Positions 1 to 17,500 of a stretch of DNA of 17,500 nucleotides are shown in pieces. Position 1 is the stretch's first letter, and every line of letters begins with the position of its first letter. A model generated the notes under the pieces. It made no database searches and was not told the DNA's origin. It saw only the letters and a list, made by a program, of their open reading frames with translations. A program made the position numbers and the translations under genes. This stretch comes from Botryococcus braunii. Its lineage: Eukaryota > Chlorophyta > Trebouxiophyceae. The stretch covers positions 16,288-33,787 of the forward strand of contig KV908756.1 of the NCBI GenBank assembly GCA_002005505.1, written 5' to 3'.

Positions 1-83
<83 letters not shown>

Positions 84-97
84 CTGTGTGTGTGTGC
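1..97. repeat. (GT)n microsatellite, interrupted
   Basis: This is a nearly pure GT tract with a few substitutions (TTTG, TATG, TCTG). It starts at the window edge, so its full length is unknown. It lies in PUR4 intron 10, and a pyrimidine-rich stretch (about 106-162) follows it. Confidence 0.97.
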
Positions 98-240
98 ATT
101 TTCAATCCCTTCCTCCTCTCCTCACCCTCTCCTCCCTCCCTCTCTTCTCCACCTTCCTGATGCGATTACAGCTTGTGCAACAAGATGGCAGTTCAGCTGC
201 CTCCAGGCTTCTTCCAGAAAAAGCAGGAGCGGAGACTCAC

Positions 241-5989
<5,749 letters not shown>

Positions 5990-6521
5990 TGCGCGCCCTG
6001 GTAACTATCTTCTCACCCAGCGAGCTTCCTGCAACTGAGGCTTGATGCCCAAGCATACTCAATACGTACCGTCATCGCAGATGCGGGCCTGTCGCCGACA
6101 TCTATGAAGACATGCAGGTCGGCTTAACAGTAAGCGCATTGCTTCCGACTCGGAAGTTCGGGGTCCGTTACTTGCAACCCACATGAACACCGAAATGGAC
6201 AACCACATGACATCCAAGCATCGAATCAACGAGTCACATGGACCCCACGTGAAATCCACCCCAAGCTCTTGTTGAGTTTGACTCGAACTGCAGCTGTCAG
6301 TGTCATTGTTACCAAGACTACCCTCTAAAGAGCTTGGCAGGCCAGCAGCCATTTGGCTAAGATTCGACTGAAATACTTTACTTTATGGCATGAGTTTTCC
6401 AAGATATCAAAGGTATATATCTTGCGAAAGCATCGTGGGAGGCAGTGATTCTGGCAAGAGCAGGACAACATATTTGCATAGTCGTACTCTAAGAAGGTGA
6501 TGGGTACATGTGTCACAAGTA
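5990..6521. promoter_or_regulatory. Head-to-head spacer between PUR4 and NAP1 (putative bidirectional promoter)
   Basis: The two start codons face away from each other 532 bases apart, so this stretch must hold both 5' UTRs and promoters unless upstream non-coding exons exist. It contains no dinucleotide tract, unlike the introns on both sides. A TATA-like TATATAT lies at 6414-6420, about 100 bases before the NAP1 ATG. Four CACRTG motifs lie in 6180-6251. No TATA-like element is seen upstream of the PUR4 ATG. Confidence 0.55.
6180..6251. promoter_or_regulatory. Cluster of E-box/G-box-like motifs
   Basis: CACATG occurs at 6180-6185, 6204-6209 and 6235-6240, and the palindromic G-box core CACGTG at 6246-6251. 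CACGTG is bound by bHLH and bZIP factors in plants and algae. Function here is inferred only from clustering and position in the shared spacer. Confidence 0.3.
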
Positions 6522-15612
<9,091 letters not shown>

Positions 15613-16391
15613 GAATGGGCCCCTGTATTACAGTTGCTTTATGAATCCACTTGATAGGCCGGATTGCCGCAGCATTGCAAACTAGCACCGCATAGCCTCC
15701 AGTATGCAGGATTCACCGACATGTATCCAGAGGACAGCCCACTGTCAACTGCCTCTGAAGGTCGAGGTGACAGTTGAATTGCTTTGAGGATTCATCGGGG
15801 GTGGCTTTTTGCCCTTTTTCCCTGAACGCGGTCCTTGCTGGCTGTTGCATGTGAGAGTGCAGTGCCACAAAAGGTCAAGCAAATTATTTGGGTTCATAAT
15901 GATGTTCATTAGAAACCTAGCTGAAATTTGTTGTAAGAGCCCTTGGAACTCTTGTGTAAGGATTTGCTCGAGGGGCTCCCCTTTATGAAAGCTACTAGGT
16001 CTGGAGTGTTTACTGCTGTAATCAAATATCAAATGCAAATTCCAATTAGATCGCTCTTATAGAAGGGAGGGCCCTGAGTAGCTCTGCAGGACCGGAGTGC
16101 ATTTTTTGCAAACCCATCTTCTTTTGAACACCGGCGGATTTGAGGCTCGTCAAAATTTCGCAGATGTGTGTTGCAGACGAAGGCTCTTGCCTGTCCCCTT
16201 TAGTACTAGAGCGGAAATCTCACACAGTGCATGCACCACTGTTCATTTACTCTCTGCAAATGTCTTCTAGTTGGTCTTGTAATACGGATCATTATTTTTG
16301 TCCTCGTCTGCTTGGAACCCGAGGGTTTGCAAATCAAGATTGTGTGTTGCATGTCTAAACGTTATGGCTGGCATAGCCTCAATCCTTGAGA

Positions 16392-16835
16392 ATGGAAGCA
16401 TTTTTCATGGTGCAACAACCTTACACTGTATGTGACACATACGCCTCTATGCTTAAGATGTTCAAAGAGAGGAGTTCGACCACAAGGGCATGCATTGTTG
16501 ATAACTCCAAGCTTGGGAGACAATCATACGAGGTGATGGAGTTGTTCATGCATGAATCATTATTGATCAATAGGAAAGGACTCGTTCATCCTGCCTCTCA
16601 GGTCTTCGAGTGTCTCAGCTTGACATGCCCATGTTGCGAGGGCCATATGGGTTCATGCATGACACAGAGAGCAGTAGTGCGTTGCAAATCAGCCAATCAC
16701 TTTGCAGGTGTCTCCGTACGTACACGGAAGGATACTGAAAGCTCTTGCAGCGAGGGACTCATTCATCTGGTCCCGCATCGTCAGTGCTTTTCAAGAGTGC
16801 CTCGTTGCAAGCAGCCCCATTATAATGCTAAGTAG
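16392..16835 (+). CDS. Unidentified open reading frame, 147 codons
   Basis: The frame begins MEAFFMVQQPYTVCDTYASM and continues LKMFKERSSTTRACIVDNSK. It includes a cysteine-rich patch, CLSLTCPCCEGHMGSC. I do not recognise the protein. The KMFKER...IVDNSK segment vaguely recalls the region of MULE-type transposases around a VDKD motif, but the following CxFH motif is absent. It could be a decayed element, an exon of another gene, or chance. No splice partners were identified. Confidence 0.2.
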   Translation: MEAFFMVQQPYTVCDTYASMLKMFKERSSTTRACIVDNSKLGRQSYEVMELFMHESLLINRKGLVHPASQVFECLSLTCPCCEGHMGSCMTQRAVVRCKSANHFAGVSVRTRKDTESSCSEGLIHLVPHRQCFSRVPRCKQPHYNAK

Positions 16836-17073
16836 CTAACACAGATCTAAACACTATGCTTGCCCAATGTGGCTCAGCAGAGTATTGAATGTACAAGCCT
16901 GCAATAGATTTTGCGGATGCTCTGCTCTTGTATCATGCGCGTCCTCCAATCCGTAGAAGAAAATATAAATATATCAGTCATCAGCACCCTGTTCTGTAAA
17001 TGTCAAGTGTGCAAATCGGCATGCCCGGGATTAGAGGCCCAAACCCAAATAAGGCTAACACCGATACGATCGC

Positions 17074-17112
17074 GGGGGACAAAGAGAGGGAGCGGGAGGG
17101 GGGGGAGGAGGG
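17074..17112 (+). other. G-rich tract with potential G-quadruplex
   Basis: G runs lie at 17074-17078, 17088-17090, 17094-17096, 17098-17105 and 17110-17112, separated by 1 to 9 bases. Four of them (17088-17112) fit the G3+ N1-7 rule. The context is purine-rich. Confidence 0.5.
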
Positions 17113-17500
17113 TGGCGAAAGAGAACGAGAGGAAAAGAGGGACTCCATTCCATGATAGACTGTACAGAGGGGGTAAAGACTTTGAGAGTTCCTACGTGCT
17201 CAACCCCAATATGCTGTTTATGTTCCAAACACTACTTCCAATACTTAGCTTTAGAAGTGCTGTATCTTGACCCTTCAATTGTAGCACAGAAAGGATGAAT
17301 CCGCCCAATGTCCTGACCTAACCCTACCAATGCCAGAGGCCCTTGGGGAAGACCCCTTGTTCCGGTTGCTATGGGTCCCCTGTGGAGGCTCCGTGACAGT
17401 GCAGTCCCCGCAGTCCCTGTTAAGGGACTCTGACAACGATGCGAACCCGACGTTCAGGTCGGTCGGTGCCCTCAACATAAATTCACGGCTGTTATGAAAT

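Larger units (their letters stand above)
15613..17500. other. Presumed NAP1 3' UTR and downstream DNA, no identified gene
   Basis: After the NAP1 stop no frame shows a recognisable protein. TGTAA, the usual polyadenylation signal in many green algae, occurs near 15932, 15955 and 16017, so a 3' UTR of about 350-430 bases is possible. No AATAAA is evident close to the stop. An open frame lies at 16392-16835 and a G-rich tract at 17074-17112. The rest shows nothing I can name. Confidence 0.4.

Noticed and set aside
17275..17478. Minus-strand open frame at the right edge
   Set aside because: Short, low-complexity, no recognisable motif and no splice context.

Overview
The window is nuclear DNA of an intron-rich eukaryote. 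It holds two divergently transcribed, conserved protein genes and many long simple-sequence repeats. I found no bacterial operon, CRISPR array, tRNA, rRNA or recognisable complete mobile element. The minus-strand protein resembles the long single-chain form from plants more than the animal one, and its first exon looks like an organelle transit peptide. The plus-strand protein aligns with both plant NAP1 and animal NCKAP1, but at moderate similarity. I infer a green-lineage alga, probably outside the land plants and possibly an early-branching (prasinophyte-type) group. That is a guess from protein resemblance recalled from memory, not a search.

Layout. Positions 241-5989 (minus strand, running off the left edge) carry the first ten exons of phosphoribosylformylglycinamidine synthase (PUR4/PFAS type, de novo purine synthesis), about 483 codons or roughly the first third of the enzyme. 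Positions 5990-6521 are a short head-to-head spacer that should contain both promoters. Positions 6522-15612 (plus strand) carry an apparently complete 21-exon gene for a NAP1/NCKAP1 (HEM-family) subunit of the SCAR/WAVE actin-regulating complex. The reconstructed reading frame is 1435 codons plus stop, and all splice phases agree. Positions 15613-17500 hold the presumed 3' UTR and flanking DNA, with one unexplained 148-codon open frame and a G-rich tract but no gene I can name.

The two genes have no known functional link (purine synthesis versus actin branching); only the shared spacer connects them. Dinucleotide tracts, (GT)n/(CA)n and (CT)n, total about 1 kb and lie only in introns. The more unusual observations are two GC-AG introns in the NAP1 gene, an insertion of about 100 residues in NAP1 (exons 9-11), a 54-bp minisatellite and a 220-bp duplication in PUR4 introns, and a cluster of CACRTG motifs in the shared spacer. 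I did not find a convincing new biological system. Exon boundaries were read by hand from splice motifs, phase and remembered family sequences, and no alignment program was run.
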